Translations under genes and position numbers: made by a program
Part shown: positions 35,801 through 44,324 of the stretch, piece by piece
Numbering within the stretch: position 1 is the stretch's first letter
How the letters are laid out: every line of letters begins with the position of its first letter
Virus record (IMG/VR): IMGVR_UViG_3300027747_002198
Coordinates: 1-64,000 of that record
Direction: 5' to 3' (one strand)
Source: a virus
DNA length: 64,000 nt
The notes under the pieces: generated by a model
Databases searched by the model: none
What the model was told of the DNA's origin: nothing
The model's input: only the letters and a program-made list of their open reading frames with translations

Positions 35801-37544
35801 TTTACTTCAATCTGGACTTAATACTGCTAATGCAAACATAGCTTATATTCTTGGTGTTGACTTAACTCAGAATACTTGGATTACCAATACTGATGGTAAA
35901 ATGCAATCTGCTTACAATCAAGCAAACGTGGTTGCTGGAGGATTGATTACTGCTAATGCTAATACAGTTTATATTAAAGCTGGGTTAGATTCAGCCAATG
36001 CTAATATTGCTTTGTTGCAAGCAGGATTAGGTACCAGTAATGCCAACATTGCATATATTCTTGGTATTGATGCAACTCAAAATTCTTGGATTATATCTGG
36101 AAACGCAAATTCAGCTCTAGCGTTTTCTTATATCAATTCAGCGAATGCTAACATTTCTATTTTGTTTGGCATTGAAACAACTCAGAATACTTGGATTACT
36201 AATACTGATGGTAAGATGCAGTCTGCCTATAATCAGGCTAATGCGACCGCCGGTGGTTTAATAACTGCTAATGCTAATATTGTATCAACAGACGGTAAGA
36301 TGCAGTCGGCTTATAACCAAGCCAACGTAACTGCTGGTGGTTTAATTACCGCTAACGCTAATAGTTTCTATATTCAGTCTGGATTAAATTCAGCAAATGC
36401 CAACATAGCTTTGTTACAAGCAGGACTTATAACTGCTAATGCTAATATTGTATCAACAGATGGTAAAATGCAATCAGCTTATAACCAAGCCAATGTTACC
36501 GCTGGTGGACTTATAACGGCTAATGCTAATACAGTTTATATTCAGTCTGGATTAAATTCAGCCAATGCCAATATATCATATCTTTTTGGTGTAAATTTAA
36601 CACAAAATACTTGGATTACCAATACTGATGGTTTGACACAATCGGCATATGCTCAAGCAAATGCTATTAGTTCTTATGCAAACACCACACTAAGTTATTT
36701 AAGTGGAGCTTTAATTACTACTAATGCTAATACAGTTTATATTCAATCTGGATTAAATTCAGCTAATGCCAATATTGTTTCATTACAAGCATTGGCGAAT
36801 ACAGATTATACAACTGTAACATCTCCGACAGGAACATTTGGTAGTGCAACATTAGTTCCTGTAGTTACTGTTGCTGCTAACGGTCGTATTACTAATATCA
36901 GCACAACAACAATCACCGGTGGTGGTGCCGGTGCTAACACAAATAGTTTTTCTACTATCGTTGTTTCTGGTCAACCAAGAGTAATAGCAAATAGTACTTC
37001 TTCACCATTAACATTTGTTGCTGGTACTGGAATGACTATTACTACTGTTGGCACCAGTAACACAATTACTTTTGTTTCAACGGGAGGATTTAGTGGCGGT
37101 ACAATTCCTAATCCTTTGAACATCACAAGTACATTAGTGAGTACAAATACCACCACGGGTGCTTTAGTAGTTACTGGTGGTGTTGGTATTGGTGGCGCAC
37201 TAAATGCTACATCAAAATCATTTAATATTCCACATCCAACAAAACCAGGAAAAGATTTACGTTATGGATCGTTAGAAGGTCCCGAGTTTGGTGTGTATGT
37301 TCGTGGAAAATTGGTTAATAATAACACAATTGAATTGCCTGAATATTGGACAAAATTGGTTCATAAAGATAGCATAACTGTTCAATTAACTCCTATTGGT
37401 AAATTTCAAAAACTTTCTGTTAAAGAAATTAAAGATAACAGGATTACTATTGGTAATGATGCCTTATTAAGTAATGATATTAATTGTTTTTATATTGTGT
37501 TTGCAGAAAGAGCAGATATAGATAAGCTTGAAGTGGAAAGTTAA
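32838..37544 (+). CDS. Giant repeat fibre (AYNQAN/ANAN repeats)
   Basis: 1568 residues. The middle is built from a degenerate repeat: DGKMQSAYNQANVTAGGLIT, then ANANTVYIKAGLDSANANIA, then LFG/ILG-type segments ending TQNTWI. SAYNQAN occurs at least nine times. Modules of the form NTTGALTVAGGVGISGN sit near the ends. The shaft is probably a long triple helix or beta fibre. The C-terminal ~115 residues (SFNIPHPTKPGKDLRYGSLE, GPEFGVYVRGKL, ELPEYWTKLVHKDSITVQLT) form a distinct cap I recognise from cyanophage-type fibres. Likely a long tail fibre. The S74 domain is absent. Confidence 0.85.
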   Translation: MTNRTRLVSGRVPTSNSANVSLSRYQFLDLSSAEPNLGTANNGDVLSYNTASPGGRQWIPQSYLGGLGLAQQAYNQANSANILAQSAYTQSNVAYNLASYASNTANNALPNTGPLITVNSTSRLYVSNTTTSTSNTTGALTVAGGVGISGNLFVGGTNITIGEGPGNATVNIASGGLTGNTIVVNIGTPTAAYQYPITYTNIFGGATVGGNLTVQGGYNQIGNGNYTTYVYLGNGYSLAGVIKTVEIGTNAFIGSNTNIAIGTSGGGNTTVKFGSNTITNFTNTAISTSNTTGALTVAGGIGVKGNVYADAVYSNNALVLTSEPIGISAASNTVYIKAGLDSANANIALLQASLGTSNANITYILGIDATQNSWIISANANSALAFSYINSANANIALLQSGLITANANGVATDGKMQSAYNQANVTAGGLITANANTVYTQAGLNTANGNISALQGGLIAANANSFYIQSGLNTANANISIIQGVDLTQNTWITNTDGKMQSAYNQANITAGGLITANANTVYIKAGLDSANANIGILFGIETTQNTNITYTDAKMQSAYNQANVTAGGLITANANTVYTQAGLNTANGNISALQGGLIAANANSAYILAGLISANANTAIIQGVDLTQNTWITNTDGKMQSAYNQANVTAGGLITANANTVYTQAGLNSANARITIIEGVDATQNTNISNKVNLTGSLNQTISGNVTITQDLVVSGNLVLTGNISSQNVQQLAVADPLILLGLGNYVSDTKDIGFAGHYNDGTNAHAGLIRDSGTKEFYLFKGYTPEVDSNNNIDITDASFSKANLNASYFKGNLIVTTAVVNGIDIYTYSTSAWTQANVTAGGLITANGNISALQGGLISANANSFYIQSGLNSANANIALLQTGLITANANGVATDGKMQSAYNQANVVAGGLITANANTVYIKAGLDSANANIALLQAGLGTSNANIAYILGIDATQNSWIISGNANSALAFSYINSANANIALLQSGLNTANANIAYILGVDLTQNTWITNTDGKMQSAYNQANVVAGGLITANANTVYIKAGLDSANANIALLQAGLGTSNANIAYILGIDATQNSWIISGNANSALAFSYINSANANISILFGIETTQNTWITNTDGKMQSAYNQANATAGGLITANANIVSTDGKMQSAYNQANVTAGGLITANANSFYIQSGLNSANANIALLQAGLITANANIVSTDGKMQSAYNQANVTAGGLITANANTVYIQSGLNSANANISYLFGVNLTQNTWITNTDGLTQSAYAQANAISSYANTTLSYLSGALITTNANTVYIQSGLNSANANIVSLQALANTDYTTVTSPTGTFGSATLVPVVTVAANGRITNISTTTITGGGAGANTNSFSTIVVSGQPRVIANSTSSPLTFVAGTGMTITTVGTSNTITFVSTGGFSGGTIPNPLNITSTLVSTNTTTGALVVTGGVGIGGALNATSKSFNIPHPTKPGKDLRYGSLEGPEFGVYVRGKLVNNNTIELPEYWTKLVHKDSITVQLTPIGKFQKLSVKEIKDNRITIGNDALLSNDINCFYIVFAERADIDKLEVES
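35661..36133 (+). repeat. Identical 116-base direct repeat inside the giant fibre
   Basis: The 116 bases at 35661-35776 reappear unchanged at 36018-36133, an offset of 357 bases (119 codons), so the frame is kept. Flanking repeat units have diverged, which points to recent in-frame duplication or gene conversion between fibre repeats. Confidence 0.85.
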
Positions 37545-37546
37545 TT

Positions 37547-38617
37547 ATGGGTGTCAATTATAATTATAGCACTATAATGAATGGATTAACAGTTTGTATT
37601 GATGCCAACAATCCAAAAAGTTATTCTGGCTCAGGCAATACTTGGATTGATTTGATTAATAAAAACGCCAATTTTAATCTAGCAAATACTCCACCATATA
37701 CTCCGGCAAATACAACCAATGGAGCTCCAGCATATTTTAGTTTTTCAAATGTTGATGTTACTGGTGCAAACACGTTAACGTATGCAACTACCGGTAATAC
37801 AATTTGGCGTGGCACTGGATTGGATTATAATTTAAATATTGGAAAAATTGGAAGTACAAATTGCACCATAGAAATTGTTTGGCGACTTACTGCTTATCCG
37901 GCACCTGGCGGTACATTTTATATGATTGATGCAACAACTGCCGGTGATGGACTTCAATTAGTTTTTAGTAATACTGGAACTACTTACCAATATGGTAATT
38001 GGCGCTGGGCAAATGGTGGTGGAATAATTAATTATTATAGTAATTCTAATCCAACGGCTTTGGTACCTTTAGGTGTTTGGCGCCACGACATACTATCGTA
38101 TAGCCTTGAGAATGGAAGTACTTGGCGAATCAATGGAGGAAATAACAATTTATCAAATAAAGTTTTAGATCGTGGTACTGTTGTTTCAGCAACTGGCGGA
38201 AATTCTGGTGTTGCCAATACTATAACATTGCCGGCCAATTTTTCATCCGCCAATACTGATTATGTGAATGATTATGTTTCTATTCTTACAGGAACAGGAT
38301 ATGGAGATGTTATCCAAATTACTGCTTATGATGGTGTAGCCAAAATTGCCACGGTTTCTCGTAACTGGAAATATGGAACACCGGATACAACTTCAACATT
38401 TCAAATTTGTGTTCCGGGTACATCCGTAAACGTAGGGCGAAACAATAGTAGGTTTGCAGCTATTGGTACACAAGCGGTAGCAAGATATCAAGATCAATTC
38501 ATTGGTGATATTGCTCTAGTGCGTATGTGGAATCGTGAGTTAACCGACTTTGAAGCAAAAACGAGTTACAATATTTTAAACAAAAAATTTAATTTTGGTT
38601 CTAACGTTACTTTCTAA
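37547..38617 (+). CDS. LamG-like (concanavalin A-like) lectin protein 1
   Basis: 356 residues. The start (NGLTVCIDANNPKSYSGSGN, then TWIDL) and the end (GDIALVRMWNRELTDFEAKT) are the standard edges of phage LamG-type jelly rolls, which bind carbohydrates. A TKVATV-like module (38165-38410: ANTITLPANFSSANTDYVND, AYDGVAKIATVSRNW) is inserted near the middle, splitting the domain. It is two bases from a second lectin gene. Probably a receptor-binding virion protein; no sugar specificity can be read. Confidence 0.82.
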   Translation: MGVNYNYSTIMNGLTVCIDANNPKSYSGSGNTWIDLINKNANFNLANTPPYTPANTTNGAPAYFSFSNVDVTGANTLTYATTGNTIWRGTGLDYNLNIGKIGSTNCTIEIVWRLTAYPAPGGTFYMIDATTAGDGLQLVFSNTGTTYQYGNWRWANGGGIINYYSNSNPTALVPLGVWRHDILSYSLENGSTWRINGGNNNLSNKVLDRGTVVSATGGNSGVANTITLPANFSSANTDYVNDYVSILTGTGYGDVIQITAYDGVAKIATVSRNWKYGTPDTTSTFQICVPGTSVNVGRNNSRFAAIGTQAVARYQDQFIGDIALVRMWNRELTDFEAKTSYNILNKKFNFGSNVTF

Positions 38618-38619
38618 AA

Positions 38620-39375
38620 ATGTCTTTAACGCACTCTCCCACCCTCGCAAATACTGGATTAGTAATTTGTTTTGATCCTGGAAATAATAGGAGCTTTATT
38701 CCGGCCACAAGTACAACTACATGGATTAATATAGTTAATCCATTTCAAACAATTAATGTTGGTAATAATATTTCTGCTGATTTAAGATTAATTAGTAACA
38801 ATTGTTATCTAAGTGCAAATAGCGGAGGAACATTTGTTTTTGCAAATAACCAAATTACAGGCGTTAATCAGTACATTACTACTACAGGAATTCCCGATTC
38901 TTTTTGGCAAGGCAGTTATACAATATCCGCTTGGGCATATTTTAATCAAGTGAATAAAATTGGACGCACACCAACTGGAGGAAACGATTGGCCAAATACT
39001 TTAATTGCTCACGGGCAAGGTGTTACTGATTCAAGTTTTTCTATTGGCGAAAGATTTGGAAAATTAAATTTTGGATTTTATAATGATGATTTTAATAGTG
39101 CAACCACACTTTTACCGAACACTTGGTATAATTTAGTTGGTACTTATGATTCTTCTACATCCACAAGAACAATGTACATTAATACAATTTATGATAGCTC
39201 AAAATCTGGAGGTGCTTATATTGGTACAGGAAATAATACTATAATAGCCTCCGGTACAAATTCATATTATCAATTGTATGGAAATCTTGGTAGAATTGAT
39301 ATATACAATCGAGTGTTAACGCCAACAGAAATCCAAAGATATTACTTGACAAACAAAAGTAAATATGGATTATAA
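38620..39375 (+). CDS. LamG-like (concanavalin A-like) lectin protein 2
   Basis: 251 residues. It has the same frame as the preceding protein: NTGLVICFDPGNNRSFIP at the start, YTISAWAYFNQV near the middle, WYNLVGTYDSSTSTRTMYIN, and GRIDIYNRVLTPTEIQRYYL at the end. This is a complete LamG domain without the inserted module. It is distantly related to its neighbour, so the pair may be an old duplication. A role in host-surface glycan binding is likely. Confidence 0.85.
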   Translation: MSLTHSPTLANTGLVICFDPGNNRSFIPATSTTTWINIVNPFQTINVGNNISADLRLISNNCYLSANSGGTFVFANNQITGVNQYITTTGIPDSFWQGSYTISAWAYFNQVNKIGRTPTGGNDWPNTLIAHGQGVTDSSFSIGERFGKLNFGFYNDDFNSATTLLPNTWYNLVGTYDSSTSTRTMYINTIYDSSKSGGAYIGTGNNTIIASGTNSYYQLYGNLGRIDIYNRVLTPTEIQRYYLTNKSKYGL

Positions 39376-39381
39376 AAAAAT

Positions 39382-39663
39382 ATGCAAAACCCTACAACTT
39401 TAATTTTTGATATTTCTGAATTAGATAAAATTGATTCAACTAAAATTCTTTGGCAAAACATTAGTAATGATAATACTCAAGTAATGATTGCTTGGGAAGG
39501 TGACACACCGGACTTTGTTAACAATTTAACAACTAAAGGTGATTTTTTATCTTATGATGAAGCCACCACATTTGTTCAACAAAATTTTCACAATTGGGTA
39601 AAAATGCAAACCGCAACCGCAATAAGAAATGAAGATGGTAGTATCACTTATACTGACGAATAA
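39382..39663 (+). CDS. Small protein next to fibre genes
   Basis: 93 residues. NPTTLIFDISELDKIDSTKI, QVMIAWEGDTPDFV and EATTFVQQNFHNW resemble small proteins found beside T4-like fibre genes. It is acidic and probably a compact alpha/beta fold. A chaperone or adaptor for the neighbouring fibres is possible, with no direct evidence. Its stop codon lies inside the next late promoter. Confidence 0.7.
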   Translation: MQNPTTLIFDISELDKIDSTKILWQNISNDNTQVMIAWEGDTPDFVNNLTTKGDFLSYDEATTFVQQNFHNWVKMQTATAIRNEDGSITYTDE

Positions 39664-39666
39664 ATA
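39659..39666 (+). promoter_or_regulatory. T4-type late promoter -10 (AATAAATA)
   Basis: It overlaps the TAA of the preceding gene and stands 28 bases ahead of the PA14 fibre start, the usual late-promoter distance. It would drive the PA14 fibre and the three propeller genes. Confidence 0.5.
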
Positions 39667-39694
39667 CCACAGTACAACACAAGAATAGTAAAAA

Positions 39695-42600
39695 ATGGCA
39701 TATACCGATAAGAATATAGTAATTACACCCAATTCAGGATCGTCCACCGATGATCCTAAGATTGTTTTTACTTCAGCCAATAACACTATTGGTCCTCAGA
39801 GTATTACGCTTAGGACTTATCCTACGTCTAATGGGCTACTATCTTTTGAAAGTTCTGTTGGCCAATTATTCTCCATTAGTAATACCCTCACAGGTACCCT
39901 TTTCTCAGTTAATGATATTTCTGGTATTCCTAGTATTACGGTACAAGATACTGGTCAAGTTAACTTATCACCATATAACGGTAACGTTATTATTGGCACA
40001 GCAACGACCAATACTTCACCAGCAACCGCTAGCGCCCTTTTAGTTGTAAACGGCATGCATTATGCCGACCAAGAAATTGTGGCCAATAACGGCGTTATAG
40101 TTAGAAATGATAATAGAGATTTTACTGGTCTACAATCAAAAGTGGTGTGGCGTAAATATTCAACTTCTGGTTATGTATCAGTAAACTCAGAAGAAATGAC
40201 GGCCAATATTGCTGCGGCTTCATTAGTATCATCAGGAACATTTACTGCGGTTCAACAAAATATTGCAACTGGTTTTGGTAGCAATTATCTTATGGAAGTT
40301 GCTGGTTATTTTTACGCCAATACGGCAGGTGTTTATTCTTTTGGTGTTAACTCAGACGATAACTCAGATTTATTTGTTGATGGCAAACTAGTTGCAGATT
40401 GGTTCACATCAGGTGGTCACGGCGCAGCCGCATCGGGTACTCCTGGTGGCACACAAAGAACTGTTTATTTACAAAAAGGTTTTCATAGAATTTATGGAAG
40501 ATTAGTTCAAGGTGGTGTTGGTGAATCTTTAGAATGGTTATTTAAAAATCCTGGTGATACTAATTTTACTGTAATACCGGCAGGATTATTATACCACCAG
40601 GCAACCGATTCAATAATAGCCACGGCAAACGGAATTAGTATTACAGGCTTTGCTATGTCCAATGTTATAGCCGGTAACGTTTTGACTTCTAATGTGTTAA
40701 CAAATGGAGCAGAATTAACTCTTGGTGTATCTAGTGATACCTGGGGTCCAATATCTTTAAGATTACAAAATAGAGATAACCAAAACGGACCTTTATTTGA
40801 TGCTTCACAGAGTAGAGTAGCATTACTTGATTTTGGATTTAAAACGGCAACAGCACAAAAAAATATTCGATATGAAACTAGACCAACATATTCTATTATA
40901 CCTAATCAAACTACAGTAAATGAATTTCAAATTGGTGTACCAGGTAGTGCAGATTTAGCTATTGGAAATACTTCTGTTTATGTAAGACCAAGTACAGGAA
41001 GTACTCCTTCTACCAATACAACTTCGGGTGCTTTAATCGTTGCTGGTGGTGCAGGTATTTCTGGTAACATATATACTGCTGGTGTATACATTGTAGGTTC
41101 AAGCAATGGCGTAACTTTTGGTGATGGTACAATACAAACCACTGCGGTGTTAATTGACCAAACGGCAAGAAATTTAGCAAATACCACTGCTGGCGGTTTA
41201 ATAACTGCTAATGCAAATTCATTTTATATTAAAGCAGGATTGAATTCAGCCAATGCTAATATTATTTCTTTACAAACAAAAGCAAATACTTTATTACCAA
41301 ATATTGGTTCAGTAATTACAATAAATTCGGCATCACAATTATATGTTTCTAATAATCAACCAGGATTATCTTCTGCCGTAGGAGCCTTAACGGTTATGGG
41401 TGGAATTGGTGCGCAAGATAACGTATGGATTGATGGTAATTTGTCTATTACTAATCCTATTCCATTAATACAATTTACCGGATCAAATAGTTACGTTGCA
41501 TATACAGGTACAAATAATTTAACTTCTTGGGATCAAACACCAGTTCGTTATACGTTTACCAGTGATAATGCTCCACAAGGAATAACATTTAAACCTGACG
41601 GTACTGTAATATACATTGTTGGTACTACTGCACCACAAAGGGTGTATCAATTAAGATTGAATAGTGCATGGGATCAAAGCACTGCAATTAATACGGCAGC
41701 TTTTTCAGTTGCAACTCAAGATACTTCACCACAAGATATTTGGTTTAAACCTGATGGTTCAGAAATGTATATTTTGGGTAACACCAATAAAAGAGTATGG
41801 CAATACCATTTAAATACACCATGGGATATTAATACCGCCTCATTTATTGTAAACTCAAACACCGCTAACGGATTATTACAAACACAAGATTCAACTGTGA
41901 CGGGTTTGACATTTAAACCTGACGGCACTCAAATGTACGTTAACGGTTCAAGTAACAATGCAGTGTATCAGTATACATTAAGTACTCCTTGGAGTGTGAA
42001 CACCGCAACATACACAACAAACACACAGGTTGCCGGCATAACAAGTACCGCTTTTTCTACAGTAGCAGGAACATCTGTTGCTCATGCTTTTAATACTGAT
42101 GGTACCAGAATGTTTGTTGCTGGTACTGCTTATAGAGATATTGCTGAATTCAATTTAAATACCGCATGGAACGTAGCAACATCAAGTTACAGAACAAGAA
42201 GGAACGTTTATTGGGAAGATACCGGTATATCTGGAATGTATTATACCGATACGGCAAATTCTTTGTATACAATTGGTACTGCAACCAGAATAATATTTCA
42301 ATATACAACAAATAGTACTGCAGCAGAAACTATAGCCGATAATACGGTGTTAACCGGTAACACAACGGCTAACGGTTCTTTGTTTGTTGCTGGTAACTTT
42401 AAAGCCGATGGTAATGCTCTTTTTCCATTATCGTTAACAGCATTCACAACATCAGTTACCGGTACATTGACGGCTAGTGGTACATTAACGGCTACCGGTG
42501 CACTTGGTTTAAACGGCTCTGCAACTGGTGGTGTGAACCTCGGCACTTTAGTAACAACTGGTAACTTTACTGTTGGTACTACGTTGACAACAGGAACTTT

Positions 42601-43183
42601 CCTTTATGGTGGTGTATCACAAACCGGTAACACAGTATTTGGAAGATCAACACTTACAAGTAACCTTGAAATTGCTAACGGTATAGTAATTGCCGGTAGT
42701 ACCAAAACTGTTGGTATAGGAAACTACGGTACTACAGGATCATCCACAGTTATTAACATTGGTGTTGGTTCTTTAGGTAACACAACAATTAACTTTGGTG
42801 GTAATACTAATCCGGGTAATACAGTAGTTAACTTTGGCCAAAATACGGTAGTATATACAAACTCAGTATATGCAACAACAACTACGGGTGCAATCTATAC
42901 AGATAACTTGAGATATGCTTCTAACGGAACTCCATGGGTAATGGGTTCTGGTGGCGGTAGTTCTGTATCTACATATAGCACAACGATTGGTGACGGAACA
43001 AATACCAAGTATCAAGTGTTACATAATTTAGGAAAATCTAATATTATTACAACTGTTCGTGAAACAACTTCAGGTAACGTAGTGTATCCTTCTTTACAAT
43101 ATGCAAATACTAACCAAATGAACGTGAGTTTTGTTTCTGCTCCAGCATCAAGTTTCTATACAGTTTCAATAATAGGATTCTAA
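39695..43183 (+). CDS. Large fibre with PA14 domain and propeller-like repeats
   Basis: 1162 residues. After an N-terminal beta region, residues about 145-310 form a PA14 carbohydrate-binding domain (AGYFYANTAGVYSFGVNSDD, SDLFVDGKLV, GFHRIYGRLVQGGVGESLEW). A shaft with NTTSGALIVAGGAGISGN and ANAN motifs follows. Residues about 625-880 hold four or more repeats of the type ITFKPDGTxxYIxG...VYQxxLxxPWD, resembling bacterial propeller repeats. The C-terminus has YQVLHNLGKSNIITTVRETT. Several adhesion folds in one chain suggest a receptor-binding fibre. Confidence 0.85.
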   Translation: MAYTDKNIVITPNSGSSTDDPKIVFTSANNTIGPQSITLRTYPTSNGLLSFESSVGQLFSISNTLTGTLFSVNDISGIPSITVQDTGQVNLSPYNGNVIIGTATTNTSPATASALLVVNGMHYADQEIVANNGVIVRNDNRDFTGLQSKVVWRKYSTSGYVSVNSEEMTANIAAASLVSSGTFTAVQQNIATGFGSNYLMEVAGYFYANTAGVYSFGVNSDDNSDLFVDGKLVADWFTSGGHGAAASGTPGGTQRTVYLQKGFHRIYGRLVQGGVGESLEWLFKNPGDTNFTVIPAGLLYHQATDSIIATANGISITGFAMSNVIAGNVLTSNVLTNGAELTLGVSSDTWGPISLRLQNRDNQNGPLFDASQSRVALLDFGFKTATAQKNIRYETRPTYSIIPNQTTVNEFQIGVPGSADLAIGNTSVYVRPSTGSTPSTNTTSGALIVAGGAGISGNIYTAGVYIVGSSNGVTFGDGTIQTTAVLIDQTARNLANTTAGGLITANANSFYIKAGLNSANANIISLQTKANTLLPNIGSVITINSASQLYVSNNQPGLSSAVGALTVMGGIGAQDNVWIDGNLSITNPIPLIQFTGSNSYVAYTGTNNLTSWDQTPVRYTFTSDNAPQGITFKPDGTVIYIVGTTAPQRVYQLRLNSAWDQSTAINTAAFSVATQDTSPQDIWFKPDGSEMYILGNTNKRVWQYHLNTPWDINTASFIVNSNTANGLLQTQDSTVTGLTFKPDGTQMYVNGSSNNAVYQYTLSTPWSVNTATYTTNTQVAGITSTAFSTVAGTSVAHAFNTDGTRMFVAGTAYRDIAEFNLNTAWNVATSSYRTRRNVYWEDTGISGMYYTDTANSLYTIGTATRIIFQYTTNSTAAETIADNTVLTGNTTANGSLFVAGNFKADGNALFPLSLTAFTTSVTGTLTASGTLTATGALGLNGSATGGVNLGTLVTTGNFTVGTTLTTGTFLYGGVSQTGNTVFGRSTLTSNLEIANGIVIAGSTKTVGIGNYGTTGSSTVINIGVGSLGNTTINFGGNTNPGNTVVNFGQNTVVYTNSVYATTTTGAIYTDNLRYASNGTPWVMGSGGGSSVSTYSTTIGDGTNTKYQVLHNLGKSNIITTVRETTSGNVVYPSLQYANTNQMNVSFVSAPASSFYTVSIIGF

Positions 43184-43184
43184 G

Positions 43185-44324
43185 ATGGCCAATACTTGGA
43201 TTATATCTCCAGATTGGCAAAACGAAATTACTGCTACAGTATACGGACAATTACCGGCGGCAGATAACAGTTCTATTGATACTGCAAACGTTGCCTTCTC
43301 ACAGTTACAAACTTTATTGAATAGAAGTGTTACTGCAAACACCACATTTTCTAACGGAATTGTATCAACTTATTCATTGGTGTATACTACTACTGGTGCA
43401 TATTCTGGTGGAGTCTTAGCGCCCAATGGCGATATACATTTTGTTCCATTTGCAGCTGCCAGAGGACAAAAAATATCAGCTGCTGGAGTAGTATCAACAT
43501 ATTCGCTAGTGTATACTGCTACTAGTGGTGCATATAGTGGTGGAGTCCTAGCACCTAATGGTGATATTCATTTTATACCAAGAAGTGCCGCAGTAGGTCA
43601 AAAAATATCAGCTGCTGGTGTAGTATCAACTTATTCATTAGTATATACAACATCTTCTGCTTATATTGGTGGAGTCCTAGCACCTAATGGAGATATACAT
43701 TTTATTCCAGCTAGTGCCAATAGAGGTCAAAAGATATCAGCTGCTGGAGTAGTATCAACATATTCATTGGTGTATACCACCAGTGGTGCATATTATGGTG
43801 GAGTATTAGCACCTAATGGTGACATACATTTTATTCTAGCTAGTGCCAATAGAGGTCAAAAGATATCATCTGCTGGTGTAGTATCAACTTATTCATTGGT
43901 GTACACCACCAGTGGTGGTGCATATTATGGTGGAGTATTAGCACCTAATGGTGACATACATTTTATTCCAAATGCTGCTAGCGTAGGACAAAAAATATCA
44001 GCTGCTGGAGTAGTATCAACATATTCATTAGTAAATACTGATACAAATGGTGCATATCAAGGTGGTGTATTAGCACCTAATGGTGATATTCATTTTGTTA
44101 TAGATGCTGCTAGTAAAGGTCAAAAAATATCATCTACAGGTACGGTGTCTACTTATTCTTTGGCGTATACTGTTGATAGTGCATATTATGGTGGAGTCCT
44201 GGCACCCAATGGAGATATACATTTCGTTCCATATGCTGCCTCAGTAGGCCAAGTTATTGTCACCGGTGCCGCACTGCCTTGGGATATTGGCACTTGTTGT
44301 TCACCATTTTTTAATAAGTTTTAA
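43185..44324 (+). CDS. Seven-repeat beta-propeller protein, paralogue 1
   Basis: 379 residues. After a ~55-residue N-cap come exactly seven repeats of about 43 residues with the core AAGVVSTYSLVYT, GGVLAPNGDIHF and GQKI. The C-cap ends GTCCSPFFNKF. Seven repeats and a KIS strand supplied after the last blade fit a closed seven-bladed propeller. Core residues are nearly constant. Differences cluster after VYT and between IHF and GQ, both expected to be loops. It is followed three bases later by a paralogue. Probably a surface or fibre-tip adhesin; enzymatic use is not suggested. Confidence 0.85.
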   Translation: MANTWIISPDWQNEITATVYGQLPAADNSSIDTANVAFSQLQTLLNRSVTANTTFSNGIVSTYSLVYTTTGAYSGGVLAPNGDIHFVPFAAARGQKISAAGVVSTYSLVYTATSGAYSGGVLAPNGDIHFIPRSAAVGQKISAAGVVSTYSLVYTTSSAYIGGVLAPNGDIHFIPASANRGQKISAAGVVSTYSLVYTTSGAYYGGVLAPNGDIHFILASANRGQKISSAGVVSTYSLVYTTSGGAYYGGVLAPNGDIHFIPNAASVGQKISAAGVVSTYSLVNTDTNGAYQGGVLAPNGDIHFVIDAASKGQKISSTGTVSTYSLAYTVDSAYYGGVLAPNGDIHFVPYAASVGQVIVTGAALPWDIGTCCSPFFNKF

